Below are positions 13,101 to 25,716 of a stretch of DNA of 64,000 nt, in pieces (position 1 is the stretch's first letter; every line of letters begins with the position of its first letter). The stretch lies in contig JAJTTP010000006.1 in NCBI GenBank assembly GCA_023313575.1, forward strand, positions 62,001-126,000, written 5' to 3'. A program made the position numbers and the translations under genes. Below the pieces are notes generated by a model. That model was not told the origin of the DNA and searched no databases. It saw only the letters and a program-made list of their open reading frames with translations. This stretch comes from Eutypella sp. D-1 (Eukaryota > Ascomycota > Sordariomycetes > Xylariales > Diatrypaceae).

Positions 13101-16100
13101 CATACTGGGTGCAAAATCTCACATGCCCTGTGCGGTTCAACGAAGCAGTCCAGAGCATGCTGGAACCTGTTGAAGGCTGCAAGACCGGCGTTAACATGAT
13201 CCTTGAACTTGGTCCGCACGCTGCCTTGCAAGGCCCTCTCAAGCAAATCCTTAAGGCTGTCGGAGGCGACGCACCTAAGATCCCCTGTCTGTCTGTCCTG
13301 TTACGCAAAAAGGATGCCGTGACGACTGCCCTTGATACCGCTGCCACTCTCTTCAATAGGGGCGTGAACCTCAATTTAGAGGCGATCAACTTTCCGAAGC
13401 CAGGCAAGACGCCAATGTTACTTACCGACTTGCCACGTTATCCATGGAATTACTCCTCGACGTATTGGCACGAGTCCCGCATGACGCAAAAGCACAAGAA
13501 TAGATCGTCACCACGAAGCGATATCCTTGGCACAGTCGCGAATTACTCTAACGACTTAGAGCCTACATGGAGAAACATTGTGCGACTGGACGACCTTCCC
13601 TGGCTAGAACATCATAAAGTACAGTCCCTGACGGTCTTTCCGATGTCTGGTTATCTTGCCATGGCGCTCGAGGCTGCTAAGCAGAGGGGGGAAGAAGCAG
13701 GTGTGCATTTCGATAAATACGATCTCCGCGATGTCACTATTCTCTCGCCCTTAGTCATCCCAGACGAGGACGTTGAAATGACGACGACTCTCAGAGCCCA
13801 TCAGGAAGGCACATTGGTGTCTTCCGAGAGCTGGGACGAATTCCGCATTTGCTCATGGACCAAGATTAAGGGCTGGAAAGAACACTGCAAGGGTCTTATC
13901 TCTCTCCAAAGCGATGATTCGAATGGCGTCGATGACGTGAGACGCAACCAGATCTCAAAGATGTTACTGAAATCAACGATGGCTTCCATAAAAAAAGACG
14001 CCGTCTCAAAGGTTCCTGTCGACAAGCTCTATGAAAATATATCCTCCGTTGGCGTCGCTTATGGGCCGACATTCCAGGGTATCGAGGAATGTCACGCTTG
14101 CAACCATTCTGCTCACGCCCGCCTCATGGTGCGCGATGTGGCCAGAGAGATGCCTAATCATCATGCGACAGACGCGGTAATCCAGCCCTCGTTCCTAGAA
14201 TCGCTCATCTCACTATACTGGCCGATCGCCAGCGTAGGGAGAGATGGTCTCAAGACGATATACCTGCCATCATCTCTCTCACGACTTTCGATTTCGAAGG
14301 ACATTGCACTGAAATGCAGCAAGCCTGGCCAGGTGCTCGAGGCTTACAGCCAGGGTGTTGTGCCTTCCGACAAGCCCAGCCCAGTGAAGATAGATATCTT
14401 TGGAATTGCAGACGACAAGAATTCAGAGATCCTGATTAAGCTAGATGGGTTAAATATCGCTCCAATCCTAGAGCATGATGCACAGACTGAGACAGCTCTG
14501 CATCGTCAGTTGTGCTACAAGCTCGAATGGGAACCTATCCTCGATCCTGTCAACAATGACTTCAAGGTCATCACCAATGGCCTGCCTGATAATGAGCATC
14601 CACTGTCTGATACAGATATCGAGATCGTCTGCGGGGATGGCGCGTCGCAAGCGCAGCTCGCACAAAATGTTGCTGCTGTTCTCCATCATTTCACTGGCAA
14701 ACAGCCAAACATCAGCACACTACTAGAACATCGTGCCGACAACAAGCTATGTGTGGTCTTGACAGAGTTGGAAAAGCCCCTTCTCGCGCAGATCAAGTCG
14801 GATGAGTTCGAAGCACTGCAAAGGCTTCTCACAAGTGTGCAAGGGGTTCTCTGGGTTGTCCAGGGCGCTTATGACAACTCTACAAACCCGCATACCAACA
14901 TGGTGTCAGGACTCAGCAGAACTATCCGCTCCGAGACCTTATTGCCGTTCGCTACGCTGGATCTGGATGCCTGTGTGAAGTTGTCGGATGCACAGGTACC
15001 ACAGGCAATCATGAAAGTTTTCGAAGCGGTCTTTGTTAAGAGCAAGTCATCGAACTGCGAGATGGAGTTCATGGAGCGACAGGGACGCTTTTTCACACCG
15101 CGTGTCGTCAACGACACTGAGATGAACGAGGCTGTCCATAGAGAGACGAAGCCGTCTGCAGTTCAACCCGTACCTTTCGGCCAGGACGGCCGTCTGCTAA
15201 AAATGAATCTCACTAACACCGGAGCGTTGGAGACCTTCCACTTTACTGACGACGACACCGTAAAGGCGCCGATAGAGGCTGGCGACATAGAAATTCAGGT
15301 GCGGGCTGTCGGCGTCAATCACAGAGATATTACAGCAGCACATGGAAAACTCCCACATGCGGACTTTGGCATCGAAGCCAGTGGTATCGTGACAGCCGTA
15401 GGCGAAAACGTTGCAAACATCAAGATTGGCGATCGAGTTGCGGCTCTTACAGAGGGTGCCTTCGCCACATCAGTTCGCGCTAAGGCTGCATTCGCATTCA
15501 AGCTTCCCCCGGATATGTCATTCGAGGCAGGCTCAACACTACCACTTGCGTACAGCACCGCTTATCATTCACTCATTGAGCTTGGCCGACTGCACGAGGA
15601 GGAGAGCGTCCTGATTCACGCAGGTGCCGGTGCTGTCGGACAGGCAGCTATTTCCCTTGCACACATGATCGGTGCCGAGACGTTCGTCACTGTGGGCAGT
15701 ACTGAGAAGAAGAGGTTTCTCATGGCTGCGTACGGTCTACCAGAAGACCATGTCTTCTACAGCCGGGATACCTCATTCGGCGATGCCGTCCGCCAGGCCA
15801 CCAACGGCCAAGGCGTTGATGTCGTGCTCAATTGTCTTGCTGGTGAAGGCCTTCGAGAGAGCTGGCATTGCCTTAATGTGTTTGGGCGCCTCATTGACAT
15901 AGGGACTGGCGATACCACGGCTAGCACCAGGCTGGAGATGACTCAGTTCAACCATAATGCCACTTTCGCCTCCGTTGATATAATGGCCCTGGCCTCTCAG
16001 AGACCAAGACTGATGCAGAGGCTCCTCTCCGACGTCTCCAAGCTTATCAAGTATGGAAAAGTCAGACCGATATCCCCTATCATTACATTCCCCATCTCGG

Positions 16101-17387
16101 ACGTTGAGTCGGCATTCAAAACGCTCCACGGTGCAAAGTCACACGGTAAGGTGGTAGTAATACCGAACGCCAACGACATTGTCAAGGCAACCCCACCAAA
16201 GAAGCCACGCCAGCTCCTGAAGGGGAATGCAACCTATGTGCTCATCGGCGGCACCGGTGGCCTTGGACGAAGCATGAGTCGATGGATGATTAACCGAGGA
16301 GCACGCAATATAGTGCTAGTTTCTAGAGGTACATCGCCTTCTGGAAAGGTGAAGGAACTCATAAACGAGGCTTCCGAGCTAGGCGCTACCATTGTGGTTC
16401 GGAGATGCGACGTCGTGGATCCTGCAGACGTCGAGGAGCTGATCGCTCATGGCCTAGAAGGCATGCCTCCTATAAAGGGCGTGATTCACGGCGCGATGGT
16501 TCTGCGAGTAAGTTCAGACCATGCCTCCTTTCGCGATAAGTTCGATGCCTAACAATTCACAGGATGTTCTGTTCGAGAAAATGACCTACAGTGACTTCAC
16601 GACCGTGATCGAGTCCAAGGTACAAGGTGCCTGGAACCTACACCATGCCTTGAATAACACACAGCTTGACTTCTTTATCGCAATCTCATCCGTAGCTGGA
16701 GTCGTCGGAAACCGTGGCCAGGCGGCCTATGCGGCGGCGAACACCTTCCTCAACGCGCTTGTTAGGCACCGGCTATCACTAGGCCTTCCCGCATCTACTA
16801 TGGACTTGACAGCAGTTTCTGATTCTGGGTACCTGGCAGAGGACCTGGAAAAAGCGGCGGAGGTCGCGAAAAACCTAGGTGGCGACACCATATGTGAGGC
16901 CGAGGTCCTAGCACTGCTCGGTACTGCCATTAGTGGACAGATGGAGAAGACTTGCAACAGCCACGCCATCACCGGAATGCGTCTTACCGCCGGCCTACCG
17001 CAGTTCTGGGCGCAGGACGCCAAGTGCAAATACTTGCGGGAGGAGGCGGAGGCTTTAGCGGCCTCGGAAGCCTCGTCTGGTGCAGCCAAGGCCATCTCTT
17101 ACAACGCGGCGCTCAAAGCTGCCGGGACATTAGAAGAGGCAGAGAGTGTTGTATGTGATGGCCTGGTACAGAAGTTGGCTGCCGTGATGATGATGGATCT
17201 GGAGGACCTCGACGTCACGCGGCCCCTATCCAACTATCCCCTTGACTCCCTTGTCGCGATAGAGATTCGGAACTTCATCACGCGTGAATTCGAAGCCACG
17301 CTGCAAGTCCTCGAGCTCTTGTCAAGTGGTTCGATCCAGACCCTGGCGAAGGGGGTTTGTACGAAGAGCAAATTGGTCAAGTTTTGA
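10142..17387 (+). CDS. Highly reducing type I polyketide synthase (KS-AT-DH-ER-KR-ACP)
   Basis: Seven exons (10142-10895, 10945-11155, 11207-11273, 11367-11505, 11563-11882, 11936-16507, 16563-17387) join in phase to 2295 residues. The KS (about 107-530) has Cys in DTACSSSL (near 278), His in EAHGTGT and His in SNIGHLEG. The AT (about 635-950) has GHSSGE. The DH (about 1028-1345) has its His near 1056, but the usual catalytic Asp position reads Glu (LES, residue 1252). The ER (about 1583-1906) has the nucleotide-binding GAGAVGQAA. The KR (about 1929-2130) has GGTGGLGRS and an intact Ser, Tyr and Asn set. The ACP carries Ser in PLDSL near 2249. The 235 residues between DH and ER contain no methyltransferase motif, so the chain should be unmethylated. 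There is no thioesterase or reductase release domain; the neighbouring LovG-like hydrolase probably supplies release. The first 145 residues are a disordered Gly/Asn/His-rich leader. Confidence 0.93.
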
Positions 17388-17588
17388 TTTTATATCCAGG
17401 GTTCTTGTAGATTACTTTTGATTCGTTCTTTTCTTTACGTCTACATGTTTTAGTGGATATTCCAGAGGAGATATCAGATGAGCACACTTGGTCGTTGTAT
17501 TCTTTAATGTTAGCCCGATATGGGTACCTCGCTCTTCAAGGACATGCGTACTTTTTCGCCATAAAAATCCAAAAACGCCTTATGGCTT
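17388..17588. other. Short convergent 3' spacer
   Basis: About 200 bases separate the stop codons of the polyketide synthase (plus) and the phytase-like gene (minus), so the two transcripts probably overlap or nearly meet here. Confidence 0.5.
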
Positions 17589-20155
17589 TCAGTATGATGC
17601 CGCTCTGTCTCTGGGATTCCAATCAGGATCCAGCTCGCCAAGTAGATGCTTTGGGATCACGTCCTCCAGATTGACTAGCTTGAAACTGGCCTCATCACTG
17701 GTTCCGCCCGAAGGCAGCTGGTTCGCGTCGTCATCTAGTTCACAGGAGAATTAGTATAGTTCAGCATGCGGTGGCTTTCTCAAGGGATTACTGACGAACA
17801 ACGACCAGCCCTTTTGGAAACGAGCTTCCTAGGGAGGTACCAATTGCAGTAATGCCGTCTGTATTCGTCACAGCGTCGATTCCCTTCTCTGGGTTCGCGT
17901 GGATGGTGAATGTCTCGACGAAGGCGTGCGGCGGGGCCCGTTGGTACACGTTGTACGCACTCACGCCTTGCTGACTGACTAGGATAAAGCCGTCATCGGT
18001 GGATGCCCCCTCAACAAGGGTGACACCCTCCACGTCAGCATACATGCCGCCATCGATGCTGTCAATAAGAACTCCCGATGATGCATCATCATCAGGCTCG
18101 GCGCCGTACTTCCAGAGCCCATACGGCTCCTCGCCTATCAGCACCCAGCCATTCGGCTCGTCGGACACACAGCCCTCCACCTGGCCGCCTGAGCCACCAG
18201 TGAAGTTACGCACCAAAGTGGTGTGCAAAGCGTCGTTGACCCAGGTCAGTTCGAACTGCAGATATTCGGCTGTCTTGGCGTTGACGAAGAGGTACTGCTT
18301 CCCAGTAGAGCGGGAGCGATAGACGCAGCTTCCATAGACGTCGTAGTCGTCTTTGGTCGGCTGAACGCCGCCTGCTATGGCACGAAGAGTACCGTTGGAG
18401 GACATTTCGAAAAGACTGATAACTTATCAGCTCTCTCTGGCCTTGATTGATTTATGATTCTGGGGCCCGGGGGGGGGGGGGGGGGGGGTTCTTACCACAA
18501 CGTATTGTCGCCTCGGCACGCCGCATAGACCAAGTCAATGGTTCTGTTTCCCGCTTCGAACCCGTATATGACATCGACATTATTAGGCTCTTCAGCCGGC
18601 ATTGTCTGCAGCTTCGATCCGGTGAGGTCAAACACTGCAAAGCCAGCGCCGGACTCCGACTTGGTTGTCGTGATGATCCTCGACTGCTCCTTCGCAGATG
18701 GATTTACCCAGATTGCGGGGTCGTCGCCATCTCCTCCATTGGCATCCGTCTCTGCCACGGGCTCTACAACCTTGAAGGCGCAGTAAAGTCCGCCCCAACC
18801 CTCCTCACACTTGCACTGGTTGGCACCGACACAGGTCCCGTGACCTGAGCAATCGTTGCGGCAAGTAAAGCCGACACACGTGCTTCCAACGTAGCCCGCG
18901 AAACACTGCGATGTATTGCGTTAGCACTGGCTTTTCCTCTAGCTGGGGGTGACTTGGAATATGTAAGAAGGGCAGCAAGTCGTATGCGCCATCCGTAACC
19001 GTCCAGGTATTGGCCAAACTGGGGAATGGGATATTACAAATAATCACATACCATACACTTTCCTCTACCAGAAAAGCGGCTGCCAGATGCACAAAAGCCA
19101 TTGTCGTTGCATTCCGAACAAACAGTGGGGACAGGCTTGTGAGGCGGCAGCTTCCTCGGATTGTAGGCCGTGTTCACGTGCAATCCGAGAGTCTGGAAAG
19201 CGGTTGCTAGCGAGCTGACCGCGAACCCTTTACCCGCCTCGCTCTCGATCGCGTAGGCCAAGACTCCCGCCGAGTAATTCGAGATCGGCCCCTGATAGAA
19301 GCTCAAGCCTTTCGCCTCGATATCCTCGTCCCCGGTGAGCTTGAATGAGCCCAGAGCCTTGAGGGAGACATCGTAGATAGACACGACGTCCTTTTGCGCA
19401 ACTGCTAGATAGTCGGACCCGTTTCCGATGTAGGTCGCCAACCCGGTGATGTCGTCGTCGACATCACCCAGGCGCGTGATGTTCGGGGCGACAGTCGATT
19501 CGGAAGCCCTGAAAACATACACGGCTGCGTCATCGTCTCCGCTGAAGAAGACAGACTGTGCGGACAGGGAAACGGCACAAGACGACGCCTCTACGGGAGT
19601 CTTGAAAGTCTGAATCTCCGTGATATCGAGCGCTCCCCGCCGCTCCCGCAGCAGAAACTGAATCGCCTGGTGCTTGCCGAATAGGTAAAGATATTGCTCT
19701 CCACTGCCCTGGCTTTTCCAAGCGCAGAGCGCGGACCAATCGCCGAGGGTTTCCCGCAGCGGCGGCCCGACTTCTTCGACCGTAGACGCATCGTACAGCC
19801 GAAACAGCGAGTCGGTCTGCGCGATGGTGACCAGGAGGTCCTTGCCACCTACGTCGTACAAGGTGGTGACGAGTTTGGTGCGGCCCGGGGTTTCGTGTTT
19901 GGATTCCGGGATCGGACTACTCTGGCCATCCAACTCGAAGGTGCGGAAGCCGCCAGAGCTGGCGCCCCCGTCATTGCCCACGAGAACCGGGTTCCTGGCG
20001 CTGCTGCTGTACACGATGGCCGTCCAGTCCGATTCGACTTCATCTGTTCGCGCCGCAACGGGTAACTCGACTTGGGGCGCCGCTCTCACGCATGCAGCAG
20101 TACATGCATACACGGCAGCGGCTAGAACCGCGGCTTTTCCGGAGAGGCACCACAT
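17589..20155 (-). CDS. Secreted two-propeller phytase-like protein with EGF-like linkers
   Basis: Four exons (20155-19052, 18905-18496, 18415-17796, 17734-17589) join in phase to 759 residues. A signal peptide (hydrophobic AAVLAAAVYACTAACV stretch, then AAP) points to secretion. The C-terminal domain (about 405-750) matches the beta-propeller phytase family: DGDDPAIWVNP, PNNVDVIYGF, the GQVEGCV and YADVEGV segments and a closing FKLV. The N-terminal propeller (about 45-330) repeats the pattern in degenerate form, with ESDWTAIVYSS where DDPAIW would be, so it probably does not bind the catalytic calcium. Between them lie two Cys-rich EGF-like modules (CSECNDNGFC to GSTC, then CRNDCSGHGTC to GGLYC). 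By family it would strip phosphate from phytate outside the cell. The second intron contains a 20-G run on the plus strand. It faces the synthase tail-to-tail and probably has no role in its pathway. Confidence 0.82.
18469..18488. repeat. Homopolymer run of 20 G
   Basis: Twenty consecutive G on the plus strand (C on the coding strand) lie inside the second intron of the phytase-like gene, just after its donor site. Its length is likely polymorphic and prone to sequencing error; it does not touch coding sequence. Confidence 0.9.
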
Positions 20156-21259
20156 TGAATGTGATAGGTAGAGACAGACTAGAAGCCAGTTAATTTTTTT
20201 TTCTATCGGGCCATGACGAATATATCCCGCAACACGGGGCCACGCGCCCTTTTTAATAATAAATCATGAGCCCGGTGCACGCAGACGCGGAATTCGGCAA
20301 ACGGGCGAAGAGAAAAAGCAAGGCGCACGTGGTTATTCCCCTAATCAGATCAGCCCCCCTTGCAATGTAGCGCGGACGATGGGTCAACGAAACCCGTGCT
20401 CGTATCCTGGAAGATCGTTGGCGGATGGGGGGTTTCGCTCAAAGCCAGCGTTTTTGAGGCTATCCATTAGCGCTGGGCCGGCCACTTTGTAAATCTACAC
20501 TATCCAGGCAATTGCGCCGAACGTAACCTTACCCACCTTGTAGCCATAACACCCTAATTTGGTCCCATTAGAGACATGGGTAAAGGGAAAGGAGGGACGG
20601 CAAGGTGAAGTGGCCGGACCTATGATAACTCTTCGCCCCCTATATACGGTCTTGATTCCAAGAAGTGTGTATTGATGGTGGTAATGATGTTGTAGAGTCT
20701 AAGTTCTACAATCCTGGTATGAGATCGGTGGGACCGTGTAAATACCGCTGTGCTAGGGTCGCCCCTACCACCCTCATCGATGAGAATAATGCATCCGTAT
20801 ATTCTCGTTAGGTAGCATGGATGCATGACCCAGCTTCAGCCATGCCGATGCTATCCATTTCCTTGTAACTTGTGAGGAGAAAAGAGAGGCAACAGAGCAA
20901 TGCCTCGGCATGAAAATGGGAAAGCCTTGTGCCATCAAGGTTCTATATAGTTCCTGGTGATATATAGATGGATGTGTGTGGGATTTTTCCTCGGGAATAA
21001 CAAAACCGGAGATTCTATTTGAAATCGGGATCCGCTTAAAGATTAGGCCCTCGAATTTCGCATTGAGACAATGGTGTGTAGCACCACATAAGCAAGGTTT
21101 CTCTCGACACGGGGAAAAGCAATGCAGCTAATTGTCATAGACTATTCAGGCGGCCTGTAATTTAAACGTCTCGATAATTCCAATAATTTCTTCATTGTCT
21201 AAGCTCGTTGCAGACGTCTACATCTCTTGCTTTTGCTCTTGACTATTGTTGTCTATGAT
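20156..21259. other. Intergenic
   Basis: This 1.1 kb holds the upstream region of the phytase-like gene and the 3' flank of the glucosidase II gene. I see no gene in it. Confidence 0.5.
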
Positions 21260-24200
21260 TTACGCAAAATCAATTTTCCAGTCCGCGCCAATCTTAGCGC
21301 CAACGCGTCCGAGGACGGCAAAAGCAGCCCTTGAGCCCTCTGCCTTGTGGAAGGTAACCTTGACCGGGGTTTTCTCCCCGTCGACTTCCAGCTGTACCTC
21401 CTTCTTGCCCGCCCACGACGACGGTGCGCCAACAACGACGACTTTGTCTATGGCGACATCGCCCATGCGCTTCAGCCATTCTCCTTCCTTGATGGTCTTG
21501 GTGTCGCGGTCCTCCGCGTCGGTCGACGTCAGAGTTGAACCCTCGAGTTTGAATAACCGGTGGATGTATTGCCCATCCTCATAGTCGAAAGAGTCACCAT
21601 CATCAACATAGAGCTCACCCTCTGCCTTGCCGTTCTTGGAAACGACGACCACCAGGGTATAGTCATCGTACTGCATCAGCTGCGCAGAGCGACGAGGCAC
21701 GTCTCGACGAGGGATGATATGGCCGCCCCGCATCAGCAACGGGATAGTCTCCAGGGGCGCCTGGACAGTGTGGTGCTTGCCCTTTTTGGTCGCAAGCTTG
21801 TTATAAGTGAAGTAGTCGTAGTAAACCTCATCATCAGGAATGTATATGTCGGCCGTAGTCTTATCCTTTTCAACGACGGGCTTTACCAAAAGGCCGGTTG
21901 AGCCGACGAAGAACTGGTCATCAATCCCGAAACCAGCTTCCTCCGAAGGGTGAGTCCAAAACATCGGACGGAGAATAGGGCTTCCATCCTGATTGGACTG
22001 GTAGAACGCGGTGTACCAGACTGGAAGAAGACTATAACGAAGTCGCAGTGCGGCCGTGATAATCGACCGATGAGGTTCGGGTAGTAGGTACGGCTCCCGA
22101 CGGCGAGAATCTATGTGAGCATGGCCACGGAAGAAGGGATAAAAGGCGCCAGCTTGATACCAACGGCTCATCAATTCGGATTCGGGGTTCCCGAAGAAAC
22201 CACCAACGTCGGCGCCCGCAAAAGGGAAGCCTGAAACGCCTTGCGCAAGGATCATGGGGGTACCTGCGGCTAGGTGTTCCCAGCTGGCCTGGTTGTCTCC
22301 CGTCCACATGGCACCCATCCGTTGAGAGCCAGCGAAGAAGGACCGGGTCAGGACGAATGGTCGGCGCTGTTCGCCCTTCTTCCGTGACACGAGGGCCTGG
22401 TAAGTAGCATTGACGAAGGTCAGGCCATTGATGTTATGAACATCTCGGTGTTCCCAGTTGTCGTGGTGGATGTTGTCCTTCGGCATGGTCACTTCGGGCC
22501 CGTTAAAGACTGAAGGCTCGTTCATGTCGTTCCAAATAAAAGTGTTCTCCAAAGTGCCCTTGAACCTGTCGTAGGTGAATAGCGATTTCCACCATTCAAT
22601 AGCGGCTGGATTGAAGGCATCGATCCAGTGAGAGGAACCAGGCCAGCACCAGCCTTCAAAGTCTTTGCCCTCTTTGTTCTTGACCGCGAGCCCCTTGGAC
22701 TTAAGCTCATCGGAAACGTGGTAGTTGCCGACGTTCTTGATATGTGGGTCGATAATAGTGACCAGTTTTCTGCCGTGAGAATCCAATTGTTTACCCATAG
22801 AGATGGGATCCTTGAACATGTTGGGCTCCCAGGTGAAATACTTCCTATCGTCCAAGTATTCGATGTCGAGCCAGATGACATCATAGGGAATGCTGAACTT
22901 GTCCATCTTGCGGTCGACTTCCTTCACATCGTCGTCCGAAACGTAGTTCCAACGGCACTGATGGTATCCAATGGAAAACTCCTGTGGCATCGCGGTGGTT
23001 CCCGTAAGCTCGGCATAGTTCTTGGTCACGTCTTGGGGAGTAGGGCCGAGAAAAACGAAGACATCCATGAGGCCTGCCTCGGAGATCCAGTGGGTTTGAG
23101 TGTTGGTCTTGGATCCCTTGGCCTTCGTGATGTCGACCCAGGTCTCGGCGCCGTTAAGCCAGAAAACGCCGACAGTAGAGTCTTTCCGCTGAGCCTGCAT
23201 AAATGGGATAGCCCCGTACAGAGTCATAGGGCTATCGAGGATGTACTCGAAGACATCGGAGTTGTAGAGTCTGTATGGTTCTTCGTAATTGCCCTCTCCG
23301 CCTCGAGTTTCTTTCAAAGAAAGGGGGCCGGTGTGCTCGGGAATGCCATAGACATGCTCATATCCAAGGAAGGTGATATCCAGAGCGACACTCTCAGGAC
23401 CACGAGGTTTGGAGTCTGTGTTGCCACCAAACTTCTCATCCCACCAAGTGCTCTGGTCCTCGGAAGGAGTGGTCTCGGGTTCAGTAGCCGCAGCATCTGA
23501 TTCGCTGTTTTCCTTGCCCGCTTCGCCATTTTCCCCTTTCTTCTTCTCAGGTACGGGTTCTTCGATCTTGGGCCGCCAGTGCTCCATGTTCAGGAAGCCG
23601 CGGTCATTGAACTTGATCTGGGAGACACCGCCGCGTTTGAATTCGACGCTGAAGGGCTGGTACTTGATATCGGCCTCGAAAGTCAAGTCTGGGCCGTACT
23701 GGACACTAATGCCATCCTTATTCTCGGAAGTGACCTTGGCACTGGTATCCACATCGAGGCCACCAACAATGGCCCACTTCTCAGCTTCATTGTAGCGTTC
23801 TTTCCTGGCGATGCTGTTGTGTCGAAGCTCGATGTCCTTCTGCTTCCGCTTCTCTTCGTCGACAGTGACGCGGGCAGTGCCTGACTTGAGGAAGGAAACG
23901 GTGATAGGGAGACGCACGGTGTTGCCTTCATTGTCGATGGTCTTCAGTATGGTGGCTTGTAGTTGGCCATCAGCGAAGGAGGCCTGATCAGGGAGGATCT
24001 TGTAGGGGGGTTGCCAGGACGGGCCTTGGGCAATGGCACTGTCGGCGTAATCCCTGTTACGCTTGCAGAAGCCCGACTGGTGGCATTTTTTGAAGTCATT
24101 CTCCTTTACCGAGACTGAGAGTGGTGAGTGACACCATGGTTAGCAAGACTGACATTTCCCTTCAGATGCTTCCAGATGCTTTCAGGTGGGAGAAGGAGAG

Positions 24201-24331
24201 GAAGAGGAAGAGGAGAAAAGAGGGTTTGGTTTCATATGTTACTTACTAGCTGGGCTAAAGAGAGAACATAATACAGTTAGAAGGCACAGGTAAGCCGCCC
24301 ACCTCCAGGAGGGCCGGCCTGAGCTCAACAT
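21260..24331 (-). CDS. Glucosidase II alpha subunit (GH31)
   Basis: Two exons (24331-24247, 24114-21260) give 979 residues. The first encodes a signal peptide (AAYLCLLTVLCSLFS) that targets the endoplasmic reticulum. The mature protein starts with the Cys-containing KKCHQSGFCKRNR segment seen in this family, then a beta-sandwich domain, then the GH31 barrel. The nucleophile Asp sits in WNDMNEPSVF (near residue 555) and the acid/base Asp in MWTGDNQASW. Length agrees with the 920-980 residues usual for fungal enzymes. It should trim the two inner alpha-1,3-linked glucoses from N-glycans during glycoprotein folding, together with a beta subunit encoded elsewhere. An acidic Glu/Ala-rich insert near residues 220-270 is ordinary for fungal members. 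The intron after the signal sequence begins with a clean GTAAGT. Confidence 0.95.
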
Positions 24332-25383
24332 CCTTTTTCTTTTTTTTTTCAGAAAGAAAGAAAGAAGGGGAAAAGGCCAGACCGCCGAAGCGGGATAGAA
24401 ATGTGGGAGAGCACAAGAGAAAAGGGGAAACGGGCAGGCAGGAGACAACGCTAGATAGAATCACGTAAAGTATTTATTTGAAAAAGAAAAAGAACATCAA
24501 GTCATCAAACATAAGCTCCGATAGAAAGTCATTAGGATTGACTTTATATTGGGACCAATTGCTTCGCTTCAACGAAGAGCAATTGGGTTGATATTGTAGG
24601 TAAAGTATAGGTGGTTATGTGGTATCAAGATGTACTAGGTAAGTATGTGTAGATACTCAGATATGTGGCAGATCTCATATAAAGTGCAATGGATGCTTAA
24701 GTGTCATTTTGGGTCATTTTTTGGAGTCAACTGGGCCGATTAAGCTTGGGGGAGCTTCCCAAGGTTCCAAGAGAAATCTATCCAATTGCAGATAAGATCT
24801 TAGGTAGCTCTTGCTTTTTACCAGTTGGTTTTATATACATACATCCATACCTAGGCACATCTTTTAGCCACGTTCACGATCAGGCTTGTTGGGGCCAGGA
24901 CAGGTTACCTAAGAGAATCGATAAGGATAAGGAAAGGTAACAAACTTACCAGGGTTGGAGCTTATATTGGCCCGTATTGGACCGTGGATCTCTTTAACTG
25001 ATGTCTGTAGGTAGGTACTTGAGTACTTAGTAGAGCTCTAGAACCTTAGAATTTACTGACCTCGACCCCTTTTCCCCCCTCACATACCCAAGCATACCAA
25101 AACACATTCAAAACCTAGTAAAGAATCCCGATAAATTTATTCATGTGAATACAGAGTCTTTTAAAATATCCTTTGAAATTCTATGGTGGTACTACATCTA
25201 CGCATATAAGTAGTGGTAGTACTTATTGGTGAATTTTTTTTCTTTTCCTGTCCCCCTTCTACCTGCATGCTTTCGTATGCAACTTGAGTGTCACCCTACT
25301 CCAGACCCTTCTAGTTCGTTATTGGTACCTACGTAGCCACCCCCTGAAACATAGCCCTTTTTAAGCCCTTAAACAGACAGTAC
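24332..25383. other. Divergent promoter region, GA/CT-rich near 24350
   Basis: About 1 kb lies between glucosidase II (minus) and the nucleoside diphosphate kinase region (plus). It contains a purine-rich tract just upstream of the glucosidase start and AT-rich DNA beyond. I see no gene. Confidence 0.45.
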
Positions 25384-25716
25384 ATGATGGCCTCATCACA
25401 CGGTACAGATGAGAAGGATAAGCCACAAAATAACCGTGTAAATACTAACACTAGCACTAACGTCAAGGCCGGGCATCAACGACCCCGCCATAGTGGCGAT
25501 GGCCGCCATGGCAGCAGCCACATACACCCCGCCCTTTATCTTTTTATCTTCGTCTGCTCTACTTTTTTCTTGCTCTTCTACGGAACCCCTCTGAAAGCTT
25601 TCTTCTCCTCCACGTCCACCACCACCACCACCACCATCACGAGCAGTACATCGCAGGAAACCTCTTTTCCAGTCCCTCCTACCACAGGCCAAATACCACC
25701 ACCTTCAGAACCCAAC
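25384..25716 (+). other. In-frame 111-codon extension upstream of the NDP kinase start
   Basis: An ATG at 25384 opens a frame that runs without a stop into the canonical kinase start at 25717. It would add 111 residues: a polar head, a hydrophobic segment (ALYLFIFVCSTFFLLFYG) able to span a membrane, and a Thr/Ser/Pro-rich linker. It could be an alternative N-terminus or just an open 5' leader. The canonical short form fits the family length, so I treat the extension as unproven. Confidence 0.35.

Noticed and set aside
13500..16200. A C-methyltransferase domain in the PKS
   Set aside because: Only about 235 residues separate DH and ER and there is no glycine-rich SAM motif.
22628..23500. A 290-codon plus-strand frame
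   Set aside because: It is antisense to the glucosidase II gene, whose protein is clearly recognisable.
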